DNA of 64,000 bases from Niveibacterium umoris (GCF_014197015.1 NZ_JACIET010000004.1:1-64000); one strand, 5' to 3'; positions 34,967-44,607 are shown, numbered from the stretch's first letter. Numbers and translations: made by a program. Notes: a model not told the origin generated them from the letters alone.

Positions 34967-36508
34967 ATGGATTTCACGCCTGAGCAGATTCGCCAGCAGG
35001 TTGCCGCCATGGTCGCCAGCGAGGGTTTCGTTGCGTCACAGCGCAGCCGTCGGCTGCTTGAGTTCCTCACCGAAGAAACCCTCGCGGGGCGCGGTGAGCG
35101 GCTCAAGGGCTTCTACATCGCGTGCGAATTCCTCGGGCGAGGTGCCGACTTCGATCCGCTGGTCGATCCGATCGTGCGGATCGAAATGGGCAAGTTGCGG
35201 CGCGCGCTGGAGCTTTACTACCTCACCGCTGGGCGCGGCGATGCAATCCGTGTGGCGCTTGCGAAAGGCAACTACCAGCCGCAGTTCCTCAGCGCGCAGG
35301 AAGAACCGGCTCACGACGAAGTGGCGCCGGTGCAGGACGGGCAACCGCTGCTCGGCCGTGCATCGGTGGTGCTTCGATGCGCTGCCGTGCAAGCCGGTGG
35401 TGTTGCCAGCGACTTTGCGGGTGGGCTCGCGCACCAGCTGGCGGCCTTGCTGAATCGCCTCGACGATGTCTATGTGCTCGCGGCAGAGCTTGAAGACGCC
35501 GCGAGCGCCCGCTTTTTGCTCACCGCCAATGTGCGCGGCGACACGCAGCGCTTGCGCGTCGCCGTGCAATTGGAGGATCGCCTGCAAGGCCTGCAGGTCT
35601 GGGCGGACACCTACACCGAGGCGGCCGACGACCTCTTCGCGCTGGAAGACGAACTCGCGCGACGCATCGTCAACCGCATCGCCGATCCGAATGCCGGCGA
35701 GATGTTCCGGGCGCTTGGCGCAGCGGCAGGGGGCCCCGGCGCTGCGTCGCCGGAGGTTGTCGTCGCCCGCTTCAATACCGAACACATGCGGCGTTTGAAT
35801 GACTCGGCGTGGCAGCGTGAAGCACGTCGTTCGCTTGAGGCGCTGGTCGCCGAGCAGCCCGGATTCGCGGCCGCACGGGCTGCGCTCTCCAAGGCCCTGC
35901 ACGATGCCTTCCTGCTCGGAGAAGCCGATCGCGACGCGATGCAGCAGGCGCTGGAACATGCCGCCGAGGCGGTGCGGCTCGAACCGGAAAGCCAGCATGC
36001 GCTGGCCGCATTGACGAATGCCTGCATCGCGCTCGGGCAGCACGACCACGCGCTGCAGGCCATCGAGCGCAGCGTGCGCCTGAACCGCACCGGGCACTCC
36101 GCACGGGCCATTGCGGCCGTCAAGCTGATCATGCTGGGCGACGCCGAACGTGCCGAGGCCTTGCTGGCCGAATGCGCGCAAGCGCCGGGCGATGCCTCGC
36201 CGATCGTCGGCGTCGGCCTCGCCCTGCTGGCATGGTTTCGCGGCGACTACGCCGCCGCACTGGCGGCCGTCTCGCGCGATCTGCTCGCCAGCAATTTCTG
36301 GGGCGGGCTTGTCTTGACCGTCAGCCTGGCCGAGACCGGTGACCTCGCCGCAGCGCGGCGCAGCTTGAGCAGCGTGCTGGCCGCCAACCCCGCCTTTGCG
36401 CGCGCGCCGGGCCGTTACCTGGCGGTGAGCCTGTATCGACGTGACTGGCAAGAACGCCTGCTGACTGCGTTGGAAAAAGCGGGTTTGTCACGCGAGGCGG
36501 AAGGCTAG
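34967..36508 (+). CDS. Winged-helix / TPR transcription regulator (adenylate-cyclase-like N-terminus)
   Basis: The 513-residue soluble protein begins at MDFTPEQIRQQ, with GGGGG upstream. Residues 1-110 match the winged-helix module common in ToxR/CadC-like and cyclase-associated regulators (SRRLLEFLTEETLAGRGERL, DPLVDPIVRIEMGKLRRALE, KGNYQPQF). A TolB-N/FlgO-like section follows (about 120-255, GLAHQLAALLNRLDDVYVLA; LEDRLQGLQVWADTYTEAAD), and TPR-like helical repeats fill the rest. No transmembrane segment is seen. It is divergent from the promoter/operator copy B, so it is the best candidate to bind both copies and control the efflux block. Function inferred from domains and location. Confidence 0.72.
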   Translation: MDFTPEQIRQQVAAMVASEGFVASQRSRRLLEFLTEETLAGRGERLKGFYIACEFLGRGADFDPLVDPIVRIEMGKLRRALELYYLTAGRGDAIRVALAKGNYQPQFLSAQEEPAHDEVAPVQDGQPLLGRASVVLRCAAVQAGGVASDFAGGLAHQLAALLNRLDDVYVLAAELEDAASARFLLTANVRGDTQRLRVAVQLEDRLQGLQVWADTYTEAADDLFALEDELARRIVNRIADPNAGEMFRALGAAAGGPGAASPEVVVARFNTEHMRRLNDSAWQREARRSLEALVAEQPGFAAARAALSKALHDAFLLGEADRDAMQQALEHAAEAVRLEPESQHALAALTNACIALGQHDHALQAIERSVRLNRTGHSARAIAAVKLIMLGDAERAEALLAECAQAPGDASPIVGVGLALLAWFRGDYAAALAAVSRDLLASNFWGGLVLTVSLAETGDLAAARRSLSSVLAANPAFARAPGRYLAVSLYRRDWQERLLTALEKAGLSREAEG

Positions 36509-37227
36509 GAAGCGCTTGCGAATCGCGCTGCCGATTTGGGGCAAGCCATCCGCTCCAGCCGGGTCCCGCCCCGGCAGGCGGGGTACTTTCTTTGTGCGAA
36601 CAAAGAAAGTACCCAAAGAAAGTCGCCCCGCTTCAACGCCCCGCCTGCTGCGGGGTGCCCTGCGCTGCTCGAAGCATCGGGTGGCTGCGGAACTCGGCCC
36701 TGTGGGCCTCAAACAGTCCTCGCCACCGCCGCTGCGCGTCGGACCCCGATGTTTCTGCGCTGCTCGGCGTTTCAGAGGGGGAAGGAAAAGCGTCGACGCT
36801 CAACCGTTGCGGCTCTCCCGAAGGACGGATGCAGGGCAGATGCCGGAATCCGGAAACGGCGGTTGAACCTTTTCCGAAGACGGCCCCGGATTCCGCACTG
36901 CTCCACCCAGGCGGCAGACACGCGGTGCGCGGCGAAGGCTCGACGGTTTTGGCTTCGGTTCCCGTCGAGAGCGCCGAGCGGCGGAGTCAGGTCGGGGGAT
37001 CGGCGCTTAGCCTGGTAGTGCGGGTACGCCGACGGCGAACCCGCGCAGAATTGGCGGCTGAGCGGGCTTGATTTCATGGATGGCGAGTTACCCTTGTCGC
37101 CAACCCGCCCTGCGCATTTGCAATTGCCGCTCGGGGGGCCGCCTTTCAAACGCTGCGCCGGCGCCGAGCCTGCCGGCGATGCGGGGCGATCCGTGGCAAG
37201 ATGCCGGCCCTTCACTAGACTGTAAGC
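36509..37227. repeat. Dispersed palindromic repeat region without convincing gene
   Basis: This 719-base stretch holds several stem-loop sequences. The clearest is GGGTACTTTCTTTG (36581-36594) and its exact complement CAAAGAAAGTACCC (36601-36614) round a six-base loop. CAAAGAAAGT occurs again at 36614-36623. CCCGCC/GGCGGG (about 36565-36580) and CCCCGC/GCGGGG (about 36640-36656) are further stems. I recall the TTTCTTTGTGCG-like palindrome as a widespread non-coding repeat in GC-rich proteobacteria that gives rise to spurious hypothetical proteins. Overlapping short open frames in several frames here (36516-37263) are of that type. I see no transposase, inverted-terminal element or RNA gene. 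Confidence 0.65.
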
Positions 37228-38151
37228 ATGCCTATGTCTTTGGGATGCCGGCTGACGCCGCACGCGATGGCTCTCGATGTCACGCGCGGTTTCGTCGCGC
37301 TATTGCTCGCTGCTTTGCTGCCACTGCGCGTTGCCGCGGTGGATGTGGTCACGCTGACTGCGCCCGAGAGCGCGAATGACCCGCGGACCGCCTACAACAT
37401 GCAGTTGATCCGCCTCGCACTCGAAAAGACGCGCGCCAGCGCGGGGGATTTCGAGATCCGCTTGAGCCCGCCGATGAACACGGCCCGCGCGATGGAAGAC
37501 GCGCGCGTGAATGCGTTGCCGAATCTGTTGGTGATGACGACCTTCGAGAACCGTTTGCTCGACGAGGGCTTCGATTACGCGCGCTTTCCGGTTGATTTTG
37601 GTGTCACCGGCTACCGGATATGCTTCGTTTCTCCCGCGTCGCGCGACGCCGTGAGTCAGGCGAAGACGCTTGATGCGCTGCGCAACTTCACCATCGGACA
37701 GGGGCGTGGCTGGGCGGATGTGGCGATCCTGCGCCACAACGCCTTCAAGGTCGAAGAGGTTGGAGCCTACGAATCGCTTTTCAGCATGGTTGCGTCGAAT
37801 CGCTTCGACCTGTTCTGCCGGGGGATCAACGAGCTTGAACCGGAACTCAAGGTCCACGCGCATGTTCGCGATCTCGACTACGACCGCAGTTTCGCGCTGA
37901 GCTACCCGCTGCCCCGCTTCTTCTTTTCCAGCAAGAAGAACGCCGCCATCCTGCGGCGCATCACCGAGGGCTTGCAGATTGCCTGGGCCGATGGGTCGAT
38001 GCGCAAGCTATGGCTGGCGCAATACAAGGACGCGTTGCTGTTTGCGCAGTTGGGTTCGCGCAGGGTGTTCCACCTGCAGACACCTGATATCGACCGCATC
38101 GACTTCGATTACCAACGCTACTACTTCAACCCCAGCCGCGCACTGCAGTGA
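37228..38151 (+). CDS. Periplasmic solute-binding-like protein (orphan)
   Basis: The 307-residue protein has an N-terminal signal (GFVALLLAALLPLRVAAVDV). The mature region has an SBP-like layout: NMQLIRLALEKTRASAGDFE, VNALPNLLVMTTFENRLLDE, YRICFVSPASRDAVSQAKTL and SMVASNRFDLFCRGINELEP. Length and order resemble family-3-like sensor receptors rather than ABC receptors. There is no partner gene, so ligand and role are unknown. ATG 37228 has no clear ribosome site; ATG 37267 (MALDVTRGF) is a reasonable alternative and would leave a shorter, more normal signal peptide. Confidence 0.7.
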   Translation: MPMSLGCRLTPHAMALDVTRGFVALLLAALLPLRVAAVDVVTLTAPESANDPRTAYNMQLIRLALEKTRASAGDFEIRLSPPMNTARAMEDARVNALPNLLVMTTFENRLLDEGFDYARFPVDFGVTGYRICFVSPASRDAVSQAKTLDALRNFTIGQGRGWADVAILRHNAFKVEEVGAYESLFSMVASNRFDLFCRGINELEPELKVHAHVRDLDYDRSFALSYPLPRFFFSSKKNAAILRRITEGLQIAWADGSMRKLWLAQYKDALLFAQLGSRRVFHLQTPDIDRIDFDYQRYYFNPSRALQ

Positions 38152-38407
38152 GCACGCGGCCAGCAGCGTGGATCTGCAACGGCGGGGGAACTGACCAAGC
38201 CGTTGTTCATGACTGCGGTGTCGCAGCGGCCGTGGGCCCGCCGCGGCGGCAAGGTTGCCCCGACTTGCTTGTCCGATAGACGGGTGCCCGGCCTCACCTG
38301 GACCGTGCGGCGGGTTGCGCCGGCGCCAGATGCACCGCGCGACATGCGCGTGATGCGATCGCAGCCATTACGCGCGGCGCTTGTCCGACTGCGACCGCGC
38401 AATGCGA

Positions 38408-39232
38408 TTACGGCAGGCGCCAGCGCATTTCCCGCTGCGCATTGGCGACGGCAAGCCCCGCAGCGTAGAGCGCATCGGCCAGCGGCCCTTCGGGCTCGTT
38501 GACCACGCGCAGGCGGCGGCCGTCCGCCGTCGCCGCGAGGGCGGCAAGCAGATCACCTGTCGCATCAGGTGCGCAGGCAATGTCGACGATGCGCAGCCAA
38601 TCGCCGTCAATGCGGGTGAGGGCGACGCCGGTAGGCGCTGTGCCCGGACCGACGCTCACCGGGATCAGGTCGGGTTGGGCGCGCAGCGCGGGGATGTCGC
38701 GCTGCCAGCAGGCGGGGGCGCGCGGCAGGGTTACGAGTGCCTGCAGGGCGGCGTCGAACGAGGGGGTGTGGCCGGCGAGCGGTGCGCAGGTCAGCGTGCC
38801 TTCGAGCACCAGCAGGCGCCGGGTATCGACAAAGCCGGCCTGGGCATAGGTGCGCAGCGCCCAGTTCTGCTCCAGCGCTTCGAGGTCGATTTCGCGTGCG
38901 CCGGCGTCCACCTGGACCTGCATGAAATCGCGCACCAGCGGCAGTGAATGTCGCTTGCCGCGCCAGTCCGGTGCGATGCCCCAGCCGCCGAGCCAGGCGC
39001 GTGTGCCGCGCACGCCCGAGAGCGCCACCGCCATCGGTGTGTCGCCATCGAACCAGACGCAGGATCGGTCGAGGTCGATACTGCCCAGCGCCATGTGTCG
39101 CTGCAGCATTGCCGCATCGAACTGGAAGGGGATGAAGTAGCCGCGGTAGGCCTCGTTCCAGATCGCGAGCAGGCCGGGGAAGTCGAGCGTGCTGGCGGCA
39201 CGGCGGGTGAAGGGGTGAGCGAGTGCGTTCAT
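38408..39232 (-). CDS. GNAT-family acetyltransferase
   Basis: The 274-residue protein shows an acetyl-CoA-binding motif A (GWGIAPDWRGKRHSLPLVRD) and a downstream motif B-like segment (WALRTYAQAGFVDTRRL). The C-terminal 100 residues appear to be a second, degenerate GNAT-like half. Substrate is unknown. The start MNALAHPF was chosen; the frame is open to 39310 but that is a weaker coding signal. It lies between unrelated genes, convergent with the binding-like protein, and there is no strong ribosome site. Confidence 0.78.
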   Translation of the reverse strand: MNALAHPFTRRAASTLDFPGLLAIWNEAYRGYFIPFQFDAAMLQRHMALGSIDLDRSCVWFDGDTPMAVALSGVRGTRAWLGGWGIAPDWRGKRHSLPLVRDFMQVQVDAGAREIDLEALEQNWALRTYAQAGFVDTRRLLVLEGTLTCAPLAGHTPSFDAALQALVTLPRAPACWQRDIPALRAQPDLIPVSVGPGTAPTGVALTRIDGDWLRIVDIACAPDATGDLLAALAATADGRRLRVVNEPEGPLADALYAAGLAVANAQREMRWRLP

Positions 39233-39337
39233 CGCGGCAAGCTTAGCGCCGGGCGCACGCGCTGTCCCGGTACAAACCCGGCTGCGCGGCCGGTACAGGT
39301 GCGCTTGCATGACCGGCGTGTCGCGGCGCGTGGGGCG

Positions 39338-40228
39338 TCACGCTTGCGGGGCGTGGGTCATCAGCTTCTCGAGCACGTCGATGCGGTGCCGGTGCGGGGT
39401 GGTGATGGCGTAGAAGCGTTCCTGGAGGGCGGTCGAGCGGCCCACAGTGACCAGGACGCCGGCGCGCAGTTCGTCTTGCACCACGACTTCCGGTACCACC
39501 GCCAGCCAGCCGCTGTCGCGTGCGATCAGGCGCAGCATGGCCATGTCGTCCACCTCTGCTCTCAGCCGCGGGCTGACGCCAGCGGTGGCACAGAGCGCGT
39601 CGAACTGGGCGCGCAGCGCGTGCCTTGGGCCGGGCAGCGCGATCTCGATGCCATCGAGGTCTTCCGGGATGCGCAGGGTTTGCGATTGCCATCGGCGCGC
39701 CGGGCCGACCAGCGAGATCGATTGGCTGCCGAGAAAGCGGCAGTGCAGGGGCCGATCCGGGTCGGCCGGCACCGTCTCGTTGGCGAGCACCACATCGAGC
39801 TGGTGCTGCACCAGCCGGGCGATCAGGCCTTCGAGCAGGCCGGATTCAAGTGTCAGCACGATCGCGGGGTCGGCCAGCAGGGGCTGGATCCAGTTTTCCT
39901 GGTAGTTGCGCGACAGCGTGGCAACGCTGCCCACCCGCAGGCGGGTGATGCCCGCGCTGCGGCCTTGCAGCCGCCCGAGCATTTCCTGGCTCAGGCCGAA
40001 GATGTTCTCGGCGTAGGCAAAGACGAGTTGCCCGGTGTCGGTGAGTTGCAGCCGCCGGCCCTCGCGGGCGAACAGGGCGTCGCCGATCCGCGTTTCAAGT
40101 TGCCGGATCTGGGCCGACACGGCGGATTGGGAGGTATGCAACTCCTCGGCCGCGCGGGTCAGATGGCCCAGCTTGGCCACTCGCCAGAAGTAGAACAGGT
40201 GGTGGAAGTTGAGTTGGTCGAGGTTCAT
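39338..40228 (-). CDS. LysR-type regulator of the DAB bicarbonate operon (NhaR-like)
   Basis: The 296-residue protein has an N-terminal HTH (NFHHLFYFWRVAKLGHLTRA, then TSQSAVSAQIRQLETRIG) and a LysR substrate-binding domain. The NxHHLxYFWxxA opening is typical of the NhaR branch. It is divergent from dabB and shares a 96-base intergenic region that holds a T-N11-A inverted repeat, so control of dabBA is expected by analogy with LysR-regulated bicarbonate uptake. The co-effector is unknown. ATG 40228 (MNLDQLN) is preferred over 40261. Confidence 0.85.
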   Translation of the reverse strand: MNLDQLNFHHLFYFWRVAKLGHLTRAAEELHTSQSAVSAQIRQLETRIGDALFAREGRRLQLTDTGQLVFAYAENIFGLSQEMLGRLQGRSAGITRLRVGSVATLSRNYQENWIQPLLADPAIVLTLESGLLEGLIARLVQHQLDVVLANETVPADPDRPLHCRFLGSQSISLVGPARRWQSQTLRIPEDLDGIEIALPGPRHALRAQFDALCATAGVSPRLRAEVDDMAMLRLIARDSGWLAVVPEVVVQDELRAGVLVTVGRSTALQERFYAITTPHRHRIDVLEKLMTHAPQA

Positions 40229-40275
40229 GTTCTGTTTTGAGGAACGAATTGTTCCAATCAATGTATTTTACAGAA
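40229..40275. promoter_or_regulatory. LysR-type binding site between lysR and dabB
   Basis: GGAAC-GAATT-GTTCC (40241-40255) is a perfect inverted repeat with the T-N11-A layout that LysR proteins bind. An outer pair TTCTGT/ACAGAA (40230-40235, 40270-40275) encloses it. Confidence 0.6.
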
Positions 40276-40324
40276 CAGAAGTCGCTGCGCATGATTCCCC
40301 CATCGATTTCTGGAGGATCGTGCG

Positions 40325-41887
40325 ATGGAAATGCCTCAGGGTTTGCTTGCGGCCTGCGCGCTGGCGCCGGCTGTGCTGATGCTGGCGGCGGGCCTGCTGG
40401 CCCGTTTTGCCGCGGTCGCGACCGCACGGCTGTGGTCGCTGTTCCAGCTGTTTTCGCTCGGCGCACTGGCCTTCACCGGCGTGGCAGCCTGGATCGGCCC
40501 GCAGGGCCTGCATCTGCCCGCGGCGCTGCAGGCCACGTCGTTCGGCCTTGCCATGGCCATGCTGGTGCAACTGCTCGGCACCGTAATCGGCGGCTTCTCG
40601 TCCCGCTACCTGCAGGGCGAGCCCGGGCAGTCGCGCTATGTGGCCGCCTTGGCGGCGGTGCTGGCGGCGGTGCATCTGCTGCTGCTGGCAGATCACTGGG
40701 TGCTTCTGATTGCCGCCTGGGCCCTGGTTGGCATGGCCCTGCAGCATCTGCTCTGCTTCTACCCTGATCGCGCCTTCGCACGGCTGGCCGCCCACAAGAA
40801 GCGGATCGCCGATCGCGTTGCCGACGCCTTGCTCGTCGGCGCAGCGGCGCTGGCCTGGCTGCAGGTCGGTGAGGGCTCGCTGTCGGCCCTGTGGGCGCAT
40901 GTTGAACGCGAAGGGATGTCCCCGTCGCTGCACCTTGCCGCCGTCGCGGTGGTGCTGGCGGTGATCCTGCGCACCGCGCTGCTGCCGGTGCATGGCTGGC
41001 TGATCCAGGTGATGGAGGCGCCGACGCCGGTCTCCGCCCTGCTGCACGCCGGGGTGGTCAACCTTGGCGGCTTCGTGCTGATCCGCTTTGCACCGCTGCT
41101 GGAACACGCCATGCCGGCGCGGGTCCTGCTGCTGGTGTTCGGCCTTGCGACCGCGGTACTGGCGGGCATGGTGATGCTCACCCGGATCAGCATCAAGGTT
41201 CGCCTCGCCTGGTCCACGGTGGCGCAGATGGGCTTCATGCTCCTCGAATGCGCAATGGGGCTCTACACCCTCGCGGCCCTGCACCTGATCGGTCATTCGC
41301 TGTACAAGGCGCACGCCTTCCTGTCGTCCTCGACGGTGGTACGCCAGACGCGCCTGCAAGCCCTGCACGAGGCCCGGCGGCCCAGCACGCTCAGCCTGGT
41401 CGCCGCACCGGTGCTGGCTGTCGCGGTCGTGCTTGCGCTGCAAGGGGCGATCGGCCAGGGCGCCTGGCCCGCATGGTGGAGTGCGCTGCTGGCACTGGCC
41501 TGGGCACCCCTGCTCTGGCTGCCTGCCGCGCAGGGCGAACTGGCGTCGCGCGCGGGGCAGGTGTTGGCCGGCGTGCTGATGATCGCGGGCCTCACCGTGG
41601 CCGCCCAACTCGCCCACGCGCTGCCGCTGGGCATCGTCGATACGCCGCACGATGTGCTCGGCCTGCTCGCCCTGTCCGGCATGGCCGCGCTCTACCTCGG
41701 GCTCGCGCTGCTGCAAATGCGGCCGCAGGCGCTCGCGGGCTGGCGCCGCTGGAGCTACGCCGGCTTCTATGTGGATGAGGCCTACACCCGCCTGGCGCTG
41801 CAACTCTGGCCTACCCGCTGGGTGCCGGAATCGCGCGCGCGTGACGGGGCCGAAGCCGCCCCGGCCCTGGCGGTCGAAGCACGCTGA
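40325..41887 (+). CDS. dabB: DAB bicarbonate transporter subunit DabB (NuoL-like)
   Basis: The 520-residue membrane protein is of the proton-pumping NADH dehydrogenase L/antiporter (Proton_antipo_M) family, with about 13 hydrophobic segments (e.g. AALAAVLAAVHLLLLADHWV; LLVFGLATAVLAGMVMLTRI). Conserved charged and His residues of the channel are visible in LLPVHGWLIQVMEAPTPVSA and LIGHSLYKAHAFLSS. DabB energises DabA, which hydrates CO2 to bicarbonate in the cytoplasm in an ion-driven, one-way fashion. The gene is shorter than NuoL, as is usual. DabA follows 25 bases later, and the pair is divergent from a LysR regulator. Confidence 0.92.
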   Translation: MEMPQGLLAACALAPAVLMLAAGLLARFAAVATARLWSLFQLFSLGALAFTGVAAWIGPQGLHLPAALQATSFGLAMAMLVQLLGTVIGGFSSRYLQGEPGQSRYVAALAAVLAAVHLLLLADHWVLLIAAWALVGMALQHLLCFYPDRAFARLAAHKKRIADRVADALLVGAAALAWLQVGEGSLSALWAHVEREGMSPSLHLAAVAVVLAVILRTALLPVHGWLIQVMEAPTPVSALLHAGVVNLGGFVLIRFAPLLEHAMPARVLLLVFGLATAVLAGMVMLTRISIKVRLAWSTVAQMGFMLLECAMGLYTLAALHLIGHSLYKAHAFLSSSTVVRQTRLQALHEARRPSTLSLVAAPVLAVAVVLALQGAIGQGAWPAWWSALLALAWAPLLWLPAAQGELASRAGQVLAGVLMIAGLTVAAQLAHALPLGIVDTPHDVLGLLALSGMAALYLGLALLQMRPQALAGWRRWSYAGFYVDEAYTRLALQLWPTRWVPESRARDGAEAAPALAVEAR

Positions 41888-41912
41888 AGAACCTGACTTC
41901 ACGGAGAACCCC

Positions 41913-44471
41913 ATGATGGATACCTTGATCGATCACGTCGCGCCCCCAGTGGCGGCCGGAGCGCCCGACAGCGCCGCATGCGCGGCGGAAGACGCATTCA
42001 ACGCCCGCATCGAACAGGCTTGCGCCCAGGCCTGTCAGGCCATTGCCCCGGCCTGGCCCCTGGACCGTGCCATCGCGGTGAATCCGCACTGGTCGCGGAT
42101 CGGCATGCCGGTCCGGCGGGTGGCCGCCCGCATGGCGGTGCTGGGCAGCATCCAGGTCTTTCCGCCGCGCGACCTGCAGCAACTCGCCTGGCGCGAGGGC
42201 CGGATCAGCCCGGCCGATCTTGCACAGGCGCTGCAGCAGGTGCCGCAGGCGCGCGACGCCGGCTTGAGCGCGAACCAGTGCATCGAGGCCTTGCAGGCGG
42301 GCGTGGCGGTGCAGCAACTGCCCCTGCTGATCGATGTGCTCGATAACGATCCGCAGCGCGACACCCGCCTGTCGTGGCGGCAGGCCATTACGCATCAGGT
42401 GAGCCAGACCTGCGCGGCCTACTTCGACGAGCACCAGGCGGATTGGCAGCCCGCGCGCGATCAAGGCTTGTATGCGTTCTGGCGCGACACGCTGCAGCAC
42501 GACCACGGCATCGGCCTGCTGATGGGCCTGCCGCACCTTGGGCGCGCGATCGATGCGCTGCCGGCCACCGCGCGCGACGCCGAGCGCTGGGTGATGCACC
42601 GGCTGGGTCTGCCGCCCGCGGTGTGGGCGGACTATCTCGAAGCGGTGCTGCTCACGGTCAACGGTTGGGCCTCGTGGTGCGCCTATCTGGGCTGGCAGGC
42701 CGGGCTCGAAGGCCGCCAGGATCCGCATCTGCGCGACCTGCTTGCGATCCGTCTGGCGTGGGGGGCCTTGCTGCTCGAATGCAAGGACGACGTGGCCGCC
42801 CGGCAGGCCTTCAGCGCCCTGCAGCGGGCGTGGAACCGCGCGCCTGCCGTGCTGCAAGAAGCCGAAGACAGCCTCCTGGTCGACGAGGTCTGGCAAGTGG
42901 CGCTGGAGGTGGGGTATCAGCGCACGCTGGCAAAGCGCCTGTTGCACGCTACGGGGGCGAGCCCCGCACCGGGCGACATCGAAGTGCAGGTTGCCTTCTG
43001 CATCGATGTGCGCAGCGAACCGCTGCGGCGCGCGCTCGAAGCGGTGTGGCCGGCGGTGCAGACGCTGGGCTTTGCGGGTTTCTTCGGTCTGCCGGTCGCC
43101 TACACCCCGCTCGCGACGGCGGCGCGCCGGCCCCAGCTGCCGGGCCTGCTGGCGCCGGCGATCGAGGTGACCGACTGCGTCACCGGCCCGGATGCGGCCC
43201 AGCGCGAGGCCGACGCGGCGCTGCAGCGCGCCGCCGCCCGCGCGCGTCGCAATCGCCTCGCGCTCAAGGATCAGTGGCAGGAGGCCAGCCGCTGGCCGGG
43301 CGCGGCATTCTCGTTTGTCGAGGCCGCCGGGCTGGGCTACCTCGGCAAGCTCGGCAACTGGCTGGCGCCCAAGCAAGCTGCGCGTGCCCGCGACGATCTG
43401 GCAGGGCTGCCGGGCCGCTATCGCCCGATCTGTCGCCCGCAACTGGTCGGGCTGGATCGCGACGCCAAGGTCGATCTGGCAGCACGGGTCTTGCACGCAA
43501 TGGGCCTTGAGCACGCGCTCGCGCCGCTGGTGCTGCTGGTGGGGCACGGCAGCCAATCGGCCAACAATGCCCACGCCGCCGCGCTCGACTGCGGCGCCTG
43601 CTGCGGACAGACCGGCGAAGTCAATGCCCGCAGCCTGGCGCAACTGCTCAACGAGCCGGCGGTGCGCCGGGGCCTGCTGGCGCGCGGCGTCGCGATCCCG
43701 GAGGCGACAGTGTTCGTCGCGGCCCTGCACAACACGACGACCGACGAAATCGAGGGATTCGATCTCGACCTCTTGCCGCCGGCAGCACGTACGCGCTGGG
43801 AGCGGCTGCAGCAGGTGTTCGATCAGGCGTGTGACCAGGTGCGCCGCGAGCGCGCCCCCAGCCTCGCAATCGACCCCCGCACGCCACACGATGCACTGCT
43901 CGGCCAGCTGCGCCGCCGCGCGAACGACGGCGCACAAACCCGGCCCGAATGGGGTCTCGCGGGCAACGCCGCGTTCCTGATCGCGCCGCGCGAGCGAAGC
44001 CGGGGGGCGGTGCTGGCCGGGCGCAGCTTCCTGCACGACTACAACGCCGCCCAGGATAGCGACGGCAGCGTGCTGGAACTGCTGATGACCGCACCGATGC
44101 TGGTCACCCACTGGATCAACTGGCAGTACCACGCGTCCACCTGCGACCCGCTGCGCTTGGGCAGCGGCAACAAGGTGCTGCACAACGTGGTGGGCGGCAC
44201 GATCGGCGTGTTCGAGGGGAACGGCGGCGACCTGCGTATCGGGCTTTCACGCCAATCGCTGCACGACGGGGCGCGCTGGGTGCATGAGCCGCTGCGCCTG
44301 ACGGTGGTGATCGATGCGCCCCAGGCGGCGATCGACGCGGTCATCGGCAAGCATGCGGTGGTGCGCCAATTGCTCGACAACGGATGGCTCCACCTGTGGC
44401 GCTTCGAGGGAAGCGGCTTCGTCCGCTACGACGGGGGCGACTGGCATCCGGTGGCGCTCGAAGGCGCTTGA
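41913..44471 (+). CDS. dabA: DAB bicarbonate transporter catalytic subunit DabA (DUF2309)
   Basis: The 852-residue soluble subunit holds a beta-carbonic-anhydrase-like zinc site. Candidate ligands are C363 and D365 (FCIDVRSEP), H545 (VGHGSQS) and C560 (LDCGACCGQTG). Spacing between H545 and C560 (15) and between C363 and D365 (2) matches Halothiobacillus DabA C351/D353/H524/C539. The ATG has GGAG about 9 bases upstream; a second ATG follows directly. It forms an energised CO2-to-bicarbonate complex with DabB. No carboxysome or Rubisco gene is in the window, so the role may be anaplerotic. Confidence 0.93.
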   Translation: MMDTLIDHVAPPVAAGAPDSAACAAEDAFNARIEQACAQACQAIAPAWPLDRAIAVNPHWSRIGMPVRRVAARMAVLGSIQVFPPRDLQQLAWREGRISPADLAQALQQVPQARDAGLSANQCIEALQAGVAVQQLPLLIDVLDNDPQRDTRLSWRQAITHQVSQTCAAYFDEHQADWQPARDQGLYAFWRDTLQHDHGIGLLMGLPHLGRAIDALPATARDAERWVMHRLGLPPAVWADYLEAVLLTVNGWASWCAYLGWQAGLEGRQDPHLRDLLAIRLAWGALLLECKDDVAARQAFSALQRAWNRAPAVLQEAEDSLLVDEVWQVALEVGYQRTLAKRLLHATGASPAPGDIEVQVAFCIDVRSEPLRRALEAVWPAVQTLGFAGFFGLPVAYTPLATAARRPQLPGLLAPAIEVTDCVTGPDAAQREADAALQRAAARARRNRLALKDQWQEASRWPGAAFSFVEAAGLGYLGKLGNWLAPKQAARARDDLAGLPGRYRPICRPQLVGLDRDAKVDLAARVLHAMGLEHALAPLVLLVGHGSQSANNAHAAALDCGACCGQTGEVNARSLAQLLNEPAVRRGLLARGVAIPEATVFVAALHNTTTDEIEGFDLDLLPPAARTRWERLQQVFDQACDQVRRERAPSLAIDPRTPHDALLGQLRRRANDGAQTRPEWGLAGNAAFLIAPRERSRGAVLAGRSFLHDYNAAQDSDGSVLELLMTAPMLVTHWINWQYHASTCDPLRLGSGNKVLHNVVGGTIGVFEGNGGDLRIGLSRQSLHDGARWVHEPLRLTVVIDAPQAAIDAVIGKHAVVRQLLDNGWLHLWRFEGSGFVRYDGGDWHPVALEGA

Positions 44472-44477
44472 TCTGCC

Positions 44478-44509
44478 GCGACCTTGCTGCCCGACGGTGG
44501 CAAGGTCGC
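44478..44509. other. Stem-loop after dabA without T-run
   Basis: GCGACCTTGC pairs with GCAAGGTCGC across 12 bases. There is no T-tract after it, so it may protect the 3' end or be a weak terminator rather than a classical intrinsic one. Confidence 0.5.
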
Positions 44510-44607
44510 GAGCGCCGCGATCCAGGCGGGGGCGCCGTGCAGCGCCGGCGGGCGGTGGGGCCGGATCCCGCCGGTACAATGTCGGCTTTCCTGCCCGGCC
44601 GTGCCCC

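Noticed and set aside
36516-37263. Several short open frames in different frames
   Set aside because: They lie in the palindromic repeat region, disagree in frame, and have no domain or ribosome site.
41811-44183. Long minus-strand open frame opposite dabA
   Set aside because: Antisense to a gene with conserved catalytic residues; translation has no domain and is a codon-bias shadow.
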